From assembly GCF_902712875.1 (NCBI RefSeq), contig NZ_LR743509.1, forward strand, positions 4,106,001 to 4,170,000: a DNA stretch of 64,000 nt, read 5' to 3'. Each line of letters begins with the position of its first letter. The first letter of the stretch is position 1. Shown piece after piece: positions 8,496 through 18,500 of the stretch. The position numbers and the translations under genes are program-made. The notes under the pieces were generated by a model. That model saw only the letters and a program-made list of their open reading frames with translations, was not told where the DNA came from and did no database searches. This DNA is from Hyphomicrobium sp. ghe19 (GTDB taxonomy: Bacteria; Pseudomonadota; Alphaproteobacteria; Rhizobiales; Hyphomicrobiaceae).

Positions 8496-8906
8496 AGCAC
8501 GCTTCGAAGCGAAAGGACTCGCTTGCCAGACCTCTAATTAGGTCCGAAATTAGTTCCGGCCGAATACGACGAGCAGAGATCAATCAAATAAATGTGTTGG
8601 AAAATTCCAATCGCACAGTTTCACTTCTTCAACTTATTGCAGGTGGCCGATACCCATCTGAAAATGCCAAGCACTTGGGCACTTAGAAAAACTTCTCGCG
8701 TGTGGACAGCCATTTATAGTTGACCGAGTGAAATCCTGTTGAAGCTATAGGCTCGGAAACCGAATTGACTGAAGCAACATATTGAACGAACTACCGCGCT
8801 GTCCAGTGGCAGCTGTATCTTCCGGATACGCCGTTCGATCGATGCACTGAAACCGAGGATAAAATCGCCATCTGTGAGACAGTCGCTGACTTCAGGGGCA
8901 GTAAAC
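8496..8906. other. Intergenic region, no gene recognised
   Basis: About 410 bases, more AT-rich than the flanks, between the hydrolase operon and the TAXI gene. I see no convincing reading frame or RNA gene. It probably holds the promoter of the gene at 8907. Confidence 0.5.
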
Positions 8907-10250
8907 ATGCGTTCGGGAACTCAATTCAGGGGGGCACACGATTTTTTACTTGTCGTTGTGCCCGTGCTTTTACTCGCTTCGATTGGTATTTGGTTCGCTT
9001 TGCGATTTATGCACCCGCCGCCGCCAGGAACCCTTGTATTGTCCGCGGCAAGTTCAGGCAGTCCCTACTATCGGTTTGCCGAGCGCTACCGTGCAATTTT
9101 TGAGCGCAACGGCGTGAAGCTGGATATCCGCGAATCTACAGGGTCATTCGCCAATATAAAAGCGTTGCAAGATCCAAATTCAGGAGTTCAGGCCGGATTT
9201 GTTCAAAGCGGTATTGCCTCCAAAAACGATACCCAAGGCTTGGAGTCGGTCGGCCGCATCAATTATGAGCCAGTCTGGATATTTTATGCGGGCGACAAAT
9301 TTCTCACCCGACTGACTGAGCTCAAGGGCAAGCGCATACTCGTCGGACCGGCAGGAAGTGGTACAAACGCCGTCGCATTACAGCTCCTCACCGCAAACGG
9401 GATTTCCAGCGAGAACGCCTCATTATTAAATCATGAGCTTCCCGACTATGTGGACATGTTGTCAAGAGGGGATGCCGACGCTGGGTTCTTGATACTGGCT
9501 CCCGATGCTAAAACAATCGAGCGACTTCTCAGGACGCCGAACGTTCACCTCATGAGCCTCGCGAACGCCGACGCCTATGCGCAACGATTTTCATTCCTAA
9601 CACATCTTTTTCTGCGAGAAGGAGTCGTAGACTTCGCGGCCGACATCCCGCCGAAAGATACTTCGCTTATCGCCACAAGCGCTGCGGTTTTGGTGCGGAG
9701 TGATACGCATCCGGCGCTCGTGAATCTTCTCGCTCAAGCCTTGCAAGAGGTTCATGCTCAGACCACAATCGGCCCTTCCGGCGAACAAGGGTTGTTTCAA
9801 AGTCCCGGCCGTTTTCCGACGCAGGTCGATCCGGAGTTCGCTATCTCAGATGAGGCGCTACGCGTATACCGATCTGGTCCTCCTCTGATGCAACGGTATG
9901 TACCGTTTTGGGTGGCCACGACCATAGATCGACTCACGTTATCTCTCGTTGTTCTGTTGCCAATTCTAATCCCGCTTTTGAGGTTCGCTCCCCAGCTCTA
10001 CGATTGGCGCATTCGTCGTCGGATCATCCGCTGGTACGGCGAGTTAAAGCGCCTCGAAGCGGCGGCGAAACGCGCTGCAAATGCGGATGAGCGCGTCAAA
10101 AAATTAGAGGAATTGGATCGTATTGAAGCGACCCTCGACAATCTTCCCGTGCCCCTCACTTATGCTGACCAATTGTATGAACTGCGACAGCACATAGATC
10201 TGACGCGGCGTCGTTTAGCTTCGGAAATCAACATGAAAGGCGTCGGCTGA
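8907..10250 (+). CDS. Membrane-tethered TAXI-family solute-binding protein
   Basis: 447 residues; the ATG at 8907 is preferred over 8874 because AGGGG lies seven bases before it. An N-terminal membrane helix (FLLVVVPVLLLASIGIWFAL) is followed by a TAXI-type periplasmic binding domain at residues about 45-330 (LVLSAASSGSPYYRFAERY, LKGKRILVGPAGSGTNAVA). A second membrane helix (LTLSLVVLLPILIPLL) and a 100-residue charged, coiled-coil-like cytoplasmic tail follow. TAXI proteins normally feed TRAP permeases, but no TRAP permease gene lies nearby and this one is anchored at both ends, so a sensing or scaffold role is possible. Confidence 0.8.
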   Translation: MRSGTQFRGAHDFLLVVVPVLLLASIGIWFALRFMHPPPPGTLVLSAASSGSPYYRFAERYRAIFERNGVKLDIRESTGSFANIKALQDPNSGVQAGFVQSGIASKNDTQGLESVGRINYEPVWIFYAGDKFLTRLTELKGKRILVGPAGSGTNAVALQLLTANGISSENASLLNHELPDYVDMLSRGDADAGFLILAPDAKTIERLLRTPNVHLMSLANADAYAQRFSFLTHLFLREGVVDFAADIPPKDTSLIATSAAVLVRSDTHPALVNLLAQALQEVHAQTTIGPSGEQGLFQSPGRFPTQVDPEFAISDEALRVYRSGPPLMQRYVPFWVATTIDRLTLSLVVLLPILIPLLRFAPQLYDWRIRRRIIRWYGELKRLEAAAKRAANADERVKKLEELDRIEATLDNLPVPLTYADQLYELRQHIDLTRRRLASEINMKGVG

Positions 10251-10490
10251 TTGCTTCTGCGAGGAGGATGACTGCTAGCCCACGCAGCCGAAGTGGCCGC
10301 CAATACTTAGACCACTGCGGTGACAAACCGCGTCCTCGAAACCCCTTCCCCGGACTTTTCCGACAAAATCGGCTAACAGCGGCAACACTGAAAATCTGGG
10401 GCCTGCCCGTCAGAACGATCCCAGTTATACAAAAGCGGACGTGAGGGCTCTCTAACGAGCGATCGCTCGTGTTCTGGGCGACTAGTCCGA

Positions 10491-10685
10491 TCATCCCAAG
10501 CGAACAGCGGAAAAAGGAGCGCCCGGATCACCCCAGCCTAACACTGCCGGGACAATGCGCATGTGAGCGCTTGAGGATATTGGCATCAGTTCAGTGATGC
10601 CTTGGACTGCACCCAAAGCGGCAGACTTGCCATAACCCAAATTAACAAAGCCAATGTCCAATCCCGAATGGCAGGTATCCGTCAC
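10491..10685 (-). pseudogene. uppP: Remnant of undecaprenyl-diphosphatase (UppP/BacA), N-terminal fragment
   Basis: A 64-codon frame contains GAVQGITELMPISSSAHMRI and LGWGDPGAPFSAV, the hallmark first helices of UppP, the membrane enzyme that recycles undecaprenyl diphosphate for cell-wall synthesis. The frame ends a few residues later, and the following 240 bases show none of the other conserved segments in any frame. Full-length UppP has about 270 residues, so this is a truncated, surely inactive relic; a functional copy must be elsewhere. Confidence 0.75.
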
Positions 10686-10988
10686 GAGCGCTCTCGCTTT
10701 GCAAATCTGGTAGATTAAGCTTCGATCAGCGAGCTTTTGGGCCTCAAGATGAATTGATCGCGCTCATTCGCTTTCGAAAGTCGCGCGTATACCAGTATCG
10801 GATGTGGCTCCCGGCCGTTGGCAGGCCGAAGACCGGCCCCAGGAGACGATCATCGCGCTCGGCGCAGGCAATGCACCCGACCAAACAGCTAGTTCGTTCG
10901 GCCATGTTCGCGCCCGACTATCTTAGTCGTCTCTTAAGAAGCGTCGCCGATCCTGTCATTGAGGGACCGCGGTCAATGGATATTGGCG
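10686..10988. other. Intergenic region, no gene recognised
   Basis: About 300 bases between the uppP remnant and the cysteine peptidase gene. Short frames here lack family similarity or good ribosome sites. It may contain the peptidase promoter. Confidence 0.4.
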
Positions 10989-11651
10989 ATGCGTTACGTC
11001 GTTCTAATGCTCGCGGCACAGCTTGCGTTGTTCAGTTCACAGTCAACGCGGGCCGATGAAAGCCTCACGCGTCCACAACAGGTTATTAGATCGCTTTTCA
11101 TGCAGGAATACGGACCTGTCCAGGCTCCGCCGGCCTTCTATCGATTCTGTGTTGAGAACCCGAGCGAGTGCCTGCCACGTAGCGCAGCTCAGGGCTTTGT
11201 GGAGACCGTTAAAAAATTGGAGCAATTGGATGAGGTCAATCTCCGGGTCAATCGCACGATTGTGCCGGAGACCGATATTGAGCATTACGGCATTGAAGAT
11301 TATTGGACCATCCCTACCGACGGCAAGGGCGACTGCGAAGATTACGCCTTAATGAAGCGGCACATTCTTATCGCAATGGGTTGGCCCGCGAGTGCGCTTC
11401 TGATGACGGTTGTCCGCATTGAGAACGGCGATGGTCACGCGGTGCTGACCGCACGGACCAATTACGGCGATCTCATCTTAGATAATCGATCGAATGAGAT
11501 TGTGCCATGGTATCGAACGGCATACAGCGTCAAGATGAGACAGTCTTCTTACAACCCCAAGATCTGGGTCGACCTCGATCCGACCGATGACGTGCTCCCC
11601 GCTCCTATCGCTGTTCCAGATTTGGATGATGGCCTCACCCGCCTCCACTGA
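10989..11651 (+). CDS. Bacterial transglutaminase-like cysteine peptidase (BTLCP), exported
   Basis: 220 residues from the ATG at 10989, which places a signal peptide at the very start (MRYVVLMLAAQLALFSSQSTRADE). The Cys-His-Asp triad of the LapG-like family is visible: Cys in GKGDCEDYALMKR, His in GDGHAVLTA, Asp in LILDNR. Family members are periplasmic; LapG cuts the N-terminus of large adhesins to release them from the outer membrane, others are of unknown role. There is no lapD or large type 1-secreted adhesin beside it, though a trimeric autotransporter lies far downstream in the window. Single-gene unit. Confidence 0.88.
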   Translation: MRYVVLMLAAQLALFSSQSTRADESLTRPQQVIRSLFMQEYGPVQAPPAFYRFCVENPSECLPRSAAQGFVETVKKLEQLDEVNLRVNRTIVPETDIEHYGIEDYWTIPTDGKGDCEDYALMKRHILIAMGWPASALLMTVVRIENGDGHAVLTARTNYGDLILDNRSNEIVPWYRTAYSVKMRQSSYNPKIWVDLDPTDDVLPAPIAVPDLDDGLTRLH

Positions 11652-12200
11652 ATTCGAATATCATTTCGCGGGATCCATAAGTCATCGAATAGTTGGACGG
11701 TCACCCATCGCCCGGCCCAGCCATTGTTATTTCGCCAAGTCGACGATCACAAACGCCTCGACAAGCGCTATCATTCCTAGCAGCCAAATAATCGGAGACG
11801 ACCTCAAAAGTTTCTGTGCGAAGCCGCCGTTCTCGCTCGGAGACTTCAGGGTGCTGCGTGTGAGGACTATCGCGCGGCGGCGACCATCGATCTGGAGCAC
11901 GACCGCTCAGACGATGTCGCGTCGCATCGGATCGCGGCGCCCATGCTCGTGTCGTGGGGAAGCCGCGGAACAGTGGGGCGCCAATTCGGCGTACTCGCAT
12001 GCTGGCGGGAGAAGACTCGCGGCCTCCTCCAGGGCGACGCTCTCGATTGCGGACACTTTTCTTCCCGAGGAGCCACCTCAGGCGACACTCAAGGCTCTTC
12101 TGCAGTTCTTCGTCGATTGACATCGCTCAGACCAAACATCCGAGCGTGGGGCGATATTCGGAGTTCAAATGATTCCGCGAATTCTAGCGTCCGGCGCTAG
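11652..12200. other. Gene-poor stretch
   Basis: About 550 bases. Overlapping frames exist on both strands (for example 11701-12123 minus) but have Arg/Ser-rich shadow composition, no ribosome site and no recognisable domain. I see nothing that can be supported. Confidence 0.4.
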
Positions 12201-12467
12201 CTAGTAAGCATGATTTGTGCAACCCGTCGGCTCACAAACATTTAAGCCTTGCCTGTAACATTTTTCGGCTGCGTTTCGCGAGGCCGCAGCCTCCGACCCT
12301 GCAGGGGCACCACTGACCGAATGCCATTTTGTCCGCGGCATGCTGTAACCGTAAGCACTGCAGGTCCAATAGCCGCCCTCGGCATAAGCTGCCGAAACAT
12401 CAGCAGCTGCGGCGATGAGAAGAAAGGCTGGGAAGGCCAAGATCGTTTTATGGGTTATTATCCTCAC
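12201..12467 (-). CDS. Small secreted four-cysteine protein, copy A
   Basis: 88 residues. A signal peptide (MRIITHKTILAFPAFLLIAAAADVSAAYA) precedes a mature part of about 60 residues beginning GGYWTC-AYGYSM, ending GCTNHAY. The four cysteines are spaced C-x33-C-x7-C-x4-C, exactly as in the protein at 35206-35514, with which it also shares AYGYSM, WH-V-G and GCTNH. It is probably a disulphide-bonded periplasmic or secreted protein. The pattern recalls DUF4189-type small proteins, but I am not sure of that. It is divergent from the gene at 12751. Confidence 0.75.
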   Translation of the reverse strand: MRIITHKTILAFPAFLLIAAAADVSAAYAEGGYWTCSAYGYSMPRTKWHSVSGAPAGSEAAASRNAAEKCYRQGLNVCEPTGCTNHAY

Positions 12468-12750
12468 TGAAATTCTCCATTAATCCGTGATTATTTGATC
12501 GGAATATTTTTGTTTTTTTGGATAAATGCATTCTCATCCGCACTCTCCTTTTCCACGGAAGCGCATGCTAAATGCGCAGAAACGCGTCTATTAAGGGCCG
12601 AAAGAGGCAGAACGCGCGCAATGTATTCTACCACGCCTTCATTGTCGGCTGCAGCTAATCCCAGTGGACTATGCTGATAGTGCTCGGCCTATTCCGTGTT
12701 GGCGGCATGCTATTTATTCTCCGTTTTTGGTCGTTGCGGCTCCGTTCGTT
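12468..12750. promoter_or_regulatory. Divergent intergenic region between two secreted-protein genes, locus A
   Basis: 283 bases, locally AT-rich around 12475-12545 and likely to carry both promoters. The palindrome found in the matching region of locus B (35054) is not present here. A TTG-started frame at 12495 with a hydrophobic start runs through it, but it ends in low-complexity sequence and is not called. Confidence 0.4.
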
Positions 12751-13065
12751 ATGTCTAGTTCGAAAAATCCGATCGTAAGAAATTCCGAATTGCATTCGCG
12801 CGGGCCCGCGTGCGCCATCTTCGCCATCATGCTGGTCTTAAACTTTGTGCCGTCGGCAGGCGCAGCGGGCTCCAAGCCAGTTCGAGGAGGAACATTCCCT
12901 CCTGCGACTGCCGCGCAAGCACATCCGCCGGCGCCTCCGCGCAACTTCGGAGCTGCCGGGGTAAATACGCAGGTTCGACCTCCAGGCAGTCAACGGATCC
13001 GAATTGGAGGACCGCGCGTAGGGCCTCCTGTCATCAACGGCACCGCGGTTTTTAGAAAGCGATAA
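12751..13065 (+). CDS. Small secreted Pro/Gly-rich protein, copy A
   Basis: 104 residues from ATG 12751; the hydrophobic stretch CAIFAIMLVLNFVPSAGA is a likely signal peptide after a 27-residue polar extension. The mature part is rich in Pro, Gly, Ala and Arg and ends VGPPVINGTAVFRKR. The tail matches that of the protein at 34632-34886 (VGPAVIDGRAIRKIR), which also sits next to a four-cysteine secreted protein. Function unknown; the basic C-terminal tail might bind the cell surface. The start is uncertain because no clear Shine-Dalgarno is seen. Confidence 0.55.
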   Translation: MSSSKNPIVRNSELHSRGPACAIFAIMLVLNFVPSAGAAGSKPVRGGTFPPATAAQAHPPAPPRNFGAAGVNTQVRPPGSQRIRIGGPRVGPPVINGTAVFRKR

Positions 13066-13141
13066 TTCGCTAGTTTCTTATGTTACGGTGGATGGTGCAG
13101 ATACGGCCGGACAGCGATCGATACGTTCCGCAGCAGTTGGC

Positions 13142-15247
13142 TCAAAACTGAGAGTGTAGTCTTCCGGAAAATACGGAAATCGGGCCCCGATCGCTATTGT
13201 ATGCCGGATCTGAAATGAACTGATAGTCAGCTGTCAGCTTTGTGGACCCACAAAGCGCGTAGCTATAATAGGTCTCGAGAATCTTCTCCAGCGCAGGATG
13301 CGGCAGCTGGCCATCTCCAACGAGAATGCCTAGGCCGCCTGCGTTCAGGAATGCCTTGTGCACTCCAGAGATGTCGTTGATGGCGCCGCCCAAACCAAAT
13401 TTATCATCCGGCCTGCCCCACTGTTTGCCGATCACTTGGACACCGCCAGATAGGGTTCTGTCTATATCGGTGAAATCCCAGGGCTCGATATTTCCATCGG
13501 CCCAGCCGGCACGCGCAAACGCACCAACCGAATCATTGATCTGTTGCTCCAGGTTGACACTGATCCCGGGGCGGGCTGTATCGCCGTCGCGAACCGCGTT
13601 GATGTCGGCGGGCTGTCCTGTCGCCTCGGATAGAGCAATGGCGTCGGCGAAGCGTCCGGCTCGGCCGTTACTTACGAATCCCGTGATCTTCAGTTTTCCT
13701 GGCTGGTCCCACAGCTTGTGACGCTCCTCGAGCTCGGCCACATATTGCAGCTGACTAAAATTCGGATCGAGATCGCCACCAAATGGGCTGGTTCCACCGG
13801 CCGGAGTGACCGAAAGATCGAAGATCCCGCCGCGTAACGTCCAACGATCCCAATACCATTCGGCAGCGGCGCCGTAGGTATAGCCCCAGCCATCACCAGC
13901 ATAGTCAAACGTGCCAGCGTTGATGAGCGACCAGTTCAGGAAATCGGTCTTGGGACTGTTCGCATAGCTATTCGTATCGAAGAGATCGGCAACCGAAAAT
14001 CGTCCGAATGTGAGCACGAGCCGGTCGGCCGTCTGCGTGGCTGAAAACTGATTTGTGTCGGCGTCAATTTTCTGAGATTCGCCTCCAAGGTCTATGGTTT
14101 GACGAAGGAAGAGACGTTGTATTCGAGCATAGGGTTGGTCAAAACCCAGCTTGTAGGCCTCCGCACTCGGGAAACCAGCGGCGCCATGCGTGTTGGCGAA
14201 CCCGAAACCTTGATCAATCTCTGGATTGAACCAAAGCTCCGCGCCATGCCACAATCGCGCGCCAACAAAAAGCGTGAGGTCCCAGGTTTCCTCGGCATCC
14301 GGCGCGCCGGGCATACTGTTGGGTCCCACAAAGAGCGAATGGAAACCGGGATGCGCTTGCTCGACATACGTCGTCTGACCGTGGATCGCAAACCAGTCTG
14401 CGCCGAAGATTGGTTGAGCCGGCAAATGTTCCTTCGACGTTTCCGGATAATCGCCGAACTGATAGTTCAAACCTAGGCGAACCTGCTGAACAGTCGAACT
14501 CGCGTCAAACCGCTCTCCGACAGAAGAGAAGTTGGCGCTCGATCCGCTGAAGTCAGTAAAGAGGTATTCAACTTTGCCCGTCCAAGAAGGAATGAGTGGC
14601 ACCTCGACGCCGCCGCCCACCGTCCATCCAGGACGCCACACAGCGCGCCTTTCACTATCGCCCGTGTCCGTAGAAAGTGTTGTCTGGTTATAGGTCCAAG
14701 CAAATCCGCCGGTGCCGTAGAGCAGCCAATTGGATAGGGCGTAACCGACACGTCCGCGAAGGCTTCCCGCCCACAGCGTGCTCTCGCTGTACGTCGCGTT
14801 GCCCGATCCAGAGGGGGAGAACGCAGAGCTTCCGCCGATCGAAATTCCATTGGAATTGGGATAGGCCGGAGCCATCATATCGGCTTCAACGCCGAGCATT
14901 GTTTGGCGGCCAAGCATATGATTGTGGCCGACCTCAATCCCTTCGAACCAACTTCCTGTCTCATTGAATGCGTCAAAAGCATTGTAGAGTCCGAAGGAAC
15001 CATTGGCCACGCTGGCGGAACCTTCCGACGCGCTCCAGTCGGTACGGCCCCATGCCTGCCCGATGTAGCCGCCGACGTAGTAGCCGTTCCAATTTGGCGC
15101 TGTTGGATCTACAGGGTCCGCCCTGGCATCCGCCGCTGTCAAACCCGCGGCTACAATCAACACTGCAGCGTTGCCGGAAGTGGTTCCGGCAATACCGCTC
15201 CAAAATCGAAGGAGCTTCCACCAGGACTCTCGACCCATCATGCGCAC
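13142..15247 (-). CDS. Fused outer-membrane beta-barrel / OprB carbohydrate-selective porin
   Basis: 701 residues with two parts. After a signal peptide (about residues 1-43), residues 50-270 look like an Omp25/opacity-type barrel (NWNGYYVGGYIGQAWGRTDW, ending GLNYQFG). Residues about 285-701 match OprB-type porins (DWFAIHGQTTYVEQAHPGF, later EWYWDRWTLRGGIFDLS) and end in Phe, as outer-membrane barrels do. Such fusions are common in rhizobia. It should sit in the outer membrane and admit sugars or related solutes. It lies 293 bases downstream of the RND pump on the same strand, so it may be read from that operon or its own promoter. Confidence 0.85.
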   Translation of the reverse strand: MRMMGRESWWKLLRFWSGIAGTTSGNAAVLIVAAGLTAADARADPVDPTAPNWNGYYVGGYIGQAWGRTDWSASEGSASVANGSFGLYNAFDAFNETGSWFEGIEVGHNHMLGRQTMLGVEADMMAPAYPNSNGISIGGSSAFSPSGSGNATYSESTLWAGSLRGRVGYALSNWLLYGTGGFAWTYNQTTLSTDTGDSERRAVWRPGWTVGGGVEVPLIPSWTGKVEYLFTDFSGSSANFSSVGERFDASSTVQQVRLGLNYQFGDYPETSKEHLPAQPIFGADWFAIHGQTTYVEQAHPGFHSLFVGPNSMPGAPDAEETWDLTLFVGARLWHGAELWFNPEIDQGFGFANTHGAAGFPSAEAYKLGFDQPYARIQRLFLRQTIDLGGESQKIDADTNQFSATQTADRLVLTFGRFSVADLFDTNSYANSPKTDFLNWSLINAGTFDYAGDGWGYTYGAAAEWYWDRWTLRGGIFDLSVTPAGGTSPFGGDLDPNFSQLQYVAELEERHKLWDQPGKLKITGFVSNGRAGRFADAIALSEATGQPADINAVRDGDTARPGISVNLEQQINDSVGAFARAGWADGNIEPWDFTDIDRTLSGGVQVIGKQWGRPDDKFGLGGAINDISGVHKAFLNAGGLGILVGDGQLPHPALEKILETYYSYALCGSTKLTADYQFISDPAYNSDRGPISVFSGRLHSQF

Positions 15248-15539
15248 GATAAATCCCCCTGAGACTCATCGCTCGACTCGTCGCCAGACCTGCAAACAGA
15301 CGTGGCTGGCTCCGTTTTGCAGTTCGGCCAATTCGCTTAATGCAAACGGACTAATGCACGTCGAAAGCAATTAGGAAAATTCTCCCACACTCCCTTCAAT
15401 CCGGGACGACATCGATCGAAGCCGAGTAAGTCCGATAGCGGAATTCTTTGACGGAGCAGAAGCAGAGAATCGAAGACGCACGAATGATCAGCGCCCGCCG
15501 AGTCGCGTGTAGAATACTAGTCGTTGCGAAATTCAGTGT

Positions 15540-18500
15540 CTACGCTGGTCCTTCGCCGGATGCAGGAGCCGCAGGTCGACCTTCAAGGAAATATGTAAGC
15601 AAGGCAGGCACGACGATAAGTAAGATGACCGGCCCTATGAACATCCCGCCAACAACCACTGTTGCGAGAGGTCGCTGCACTTGGCTTCCGATCCCTGTGG
15701 AGATTGCCGCAGGAAGAAGCCCGATGCATGCGGAAAGAGCCGTCATCAACATCGGCCGCATACGTTGCTCTCCCGCGCGATACATCGCATCGATTGTGCT
15801 CAAACCGGCGGCCTTCACCTCGTTATAATAAGTCATAATCAATATCCCGTTCATCACCGAGACGCCGAACAGCGATACAAAACCGACGGCCGCTGAAATG
15901 CTGAAATCCAAGCCGCTAAAGTAGAGCGCCAGAATACCGCCGCAGACCGCAAAGGGGATACCCGCGAGGACGAGGAGGCTATCTCGAAGCGAGTTGAACA
16001 GGCCGTACAGGAGAAAAAAAATCAACAACACACTAATCGGAACGATGATGGCGAGACGTTGCTGTGCCGTTTCGAGTTCTTCGAACTCGCCCGCCCAAAG
16101 AATGCGATAACCTTGAGGAAGCTTGACGTTCGCGGCGATCCGTTGCTTCGCCTCTGCGACTGTGCTGCCGAGATCTCTTCCGCGAATACTGAATTTTACG
16201 GGTATGTATCGTTGCGTCGCCTCACGATAAATAAATGAGGGACCATTCTCGATCTTGATATCCGCAAGCTGGCTTAGCGGAATGTAGGCATTTGTGCCGG
16301 CTGGGGTGGTGTAACCGACTTTGATCTTCCCGACCGATTCTAGGCTGCTGCGATCCTCCGGGGCCAGCCGGACAACGACTCCGAATTGGCGGTCGGCCTC
16401 GAGAAGGGTGGTCGCTTGTGTTCCGCCCAACGCCGCTTGAACGACAGTATTGACGTCACCAGCGTTCAAGCCGTAGCGCGCAGCGCGTTCTCGATCGATC
16501 CTTATGTTGAGGTTTGGTTGGCCAAGCACCCAGAAGACCGCCAAGTCATCGATACCCTTCACTTGCGCCAACTCGTGCTGCACTTGTTTCGCGAGCGTCT
16601 CCAGAATTTTCTGATCGCGGCCAATGATTTTGACGGAATTCTCGCCCTTCACACCTGACAGCGCTTCTTCAATGTTGTCCTGGATATACTGCGAAAAATT
16701 GAACGTCACTCCGGGCAACGCAGCGTTGAATTCCTGCTGCAGCTGATCAACGAGCGAATCCTTCGTCAGGCCAGACGGCCACTCATTAAATGGCTTTAGT
16801 GGCGCGAAAATCTCGACGTTGGAGAACGAAGAGGCATCGCTTCCATCATCTGGACGGCCGTGCTGCGAAACGACCGTGATGACTTCAGGATGGCGAAGCA
16901 ATATTTCGCGCATCTTATGCACCATCGGCTCTCCCTCTTCGAGCGCGATCGTGGGTGGCATCGAAGCGCGGATCCAGAGGTTACCCTCTTCAAGATGGGG
17001 CAAGAATTCGCTGCCAAGCCGCGTCGCAACGAAAACACTCAGCGCGAGAAACGATAGTGCGATTAGAACCATCGTCCGGCGATGGAAGAGCGACCATCGC
17101 AACAGCGGAGAATACACGCGGCGAAGAACGCGAACGGTTAAAGTCTCGACGCCACGAACGTTATGAGGCACCAAATACGATATGAGCACTGGCGTAATTG
17201 TGAACGTCGCTATCAAGGCACCGATAAGTGCGTAGCCGTAAGTTCTGGCCATTGGCCCGAAGATCTGGCCCTCGACGCCTTGCATCGTGAACAGAGGAAC
17301 GAACGCGGCGACCGTAATTGCCGCAGAGAAGAAGACGGGCTCTCCGACTTGCAGCGCGCTGGCGAGGATAATCCGCAGCCGATCAGTCCAAACACCAGCA
17401 CCTTGAACCGGCCGCGTAGGATCCGCGCCGAAACGTCCTTCAGCGAGCTGAGTGAGGATCTGTTGACGCGTCTCGGCGCTGCTTTGAAGATTGCGAAAGA
17501 CGTTCTCGACAAGAATCACAGCTGAATCGACGATGATGCCAAAATCGACAGCCCCGATGGATAGCAGATTTGCGTCCTCTCCGGTGAGGTAGAGCATGAT
17601 GACGCTGAAAAACAGTGCAAAGGGAATATTCGTTCCGACGACAATTGCGCTCCGGAAATCGCCGATAAATATCCACTGAATTAGAAAAACCAGAAGGCAT
17701 CCGAAGACGAGATTCTTCAGCACGGTACGCGTCGTGACATCCACGAGCGCAGTGCGATCGTAATACGGAACAAGCTTGACGCCGGCCGGGAGGCTTCCAT
17801 CCGTATTGAGTTTTTCAACTTCGGCCTTGATGAGGGGCACAACTTCGTTGGTGTGATAGGTGCGCCCCATGACCACGATTGCCAAAGCCGTGTCATCGTC
17901 ATGATCGCGGCCCGCGATACCGAGCCGCGGCCGATAACCTATCGAAACTTTGGCGACATCCTTCAATTGAACTGGAACGCCGTTGGTCTGTGATAAGACC
18001 ACATTCTCGATATCTTTGACTCTATTGCCTTGGGTCAGATCAGTTTCGCCGCCGCTGTCGAACAATCCTATGCCGCGGATGTTGACGGACTGCTGGCCTA
18101 CCGTGATTTCGCGCCCTCCTACATTGATATTTGAGTTTCCAAGAGCAGTTATGATTTGCGGGATCGTTACATTGTAGGCGTCAAGCTTATGGAGGCTGAC
18201 CTCAACTTCGAATTGCTTCGTCGTGCCGCCCCAGGAGTTGATAGCAACGACACCCGGGACGGTGAAGAGCCGGCGGCTCACGATCCAGTCTTGGACGGTG
18301 CGAAGGTTGGTCAGGCCAAATTGCGGAGGGCCGACGACCTGGTAACGGTAAACTTCGCCAACCAAGCTGGATCCCTGAATTGTCGGCACGACATTATTTG
18401 GCAGGCTGACGTTCTGCTGAAGATTGAGAGCGGCCCGCGTGTAGGCTGTGTAATAATCGACCCCCCACGCGAATGTGACTCGAACGAACGATAGTCCGTA

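Noticed and set aside
12495-12677. TTG-started 60-codon frame with a hydrophobic start in the locus A divergent region
   Set aside because: It begins in the AT-rich promoter stretch, has no ribosome site and ends in low-complexity sequence.
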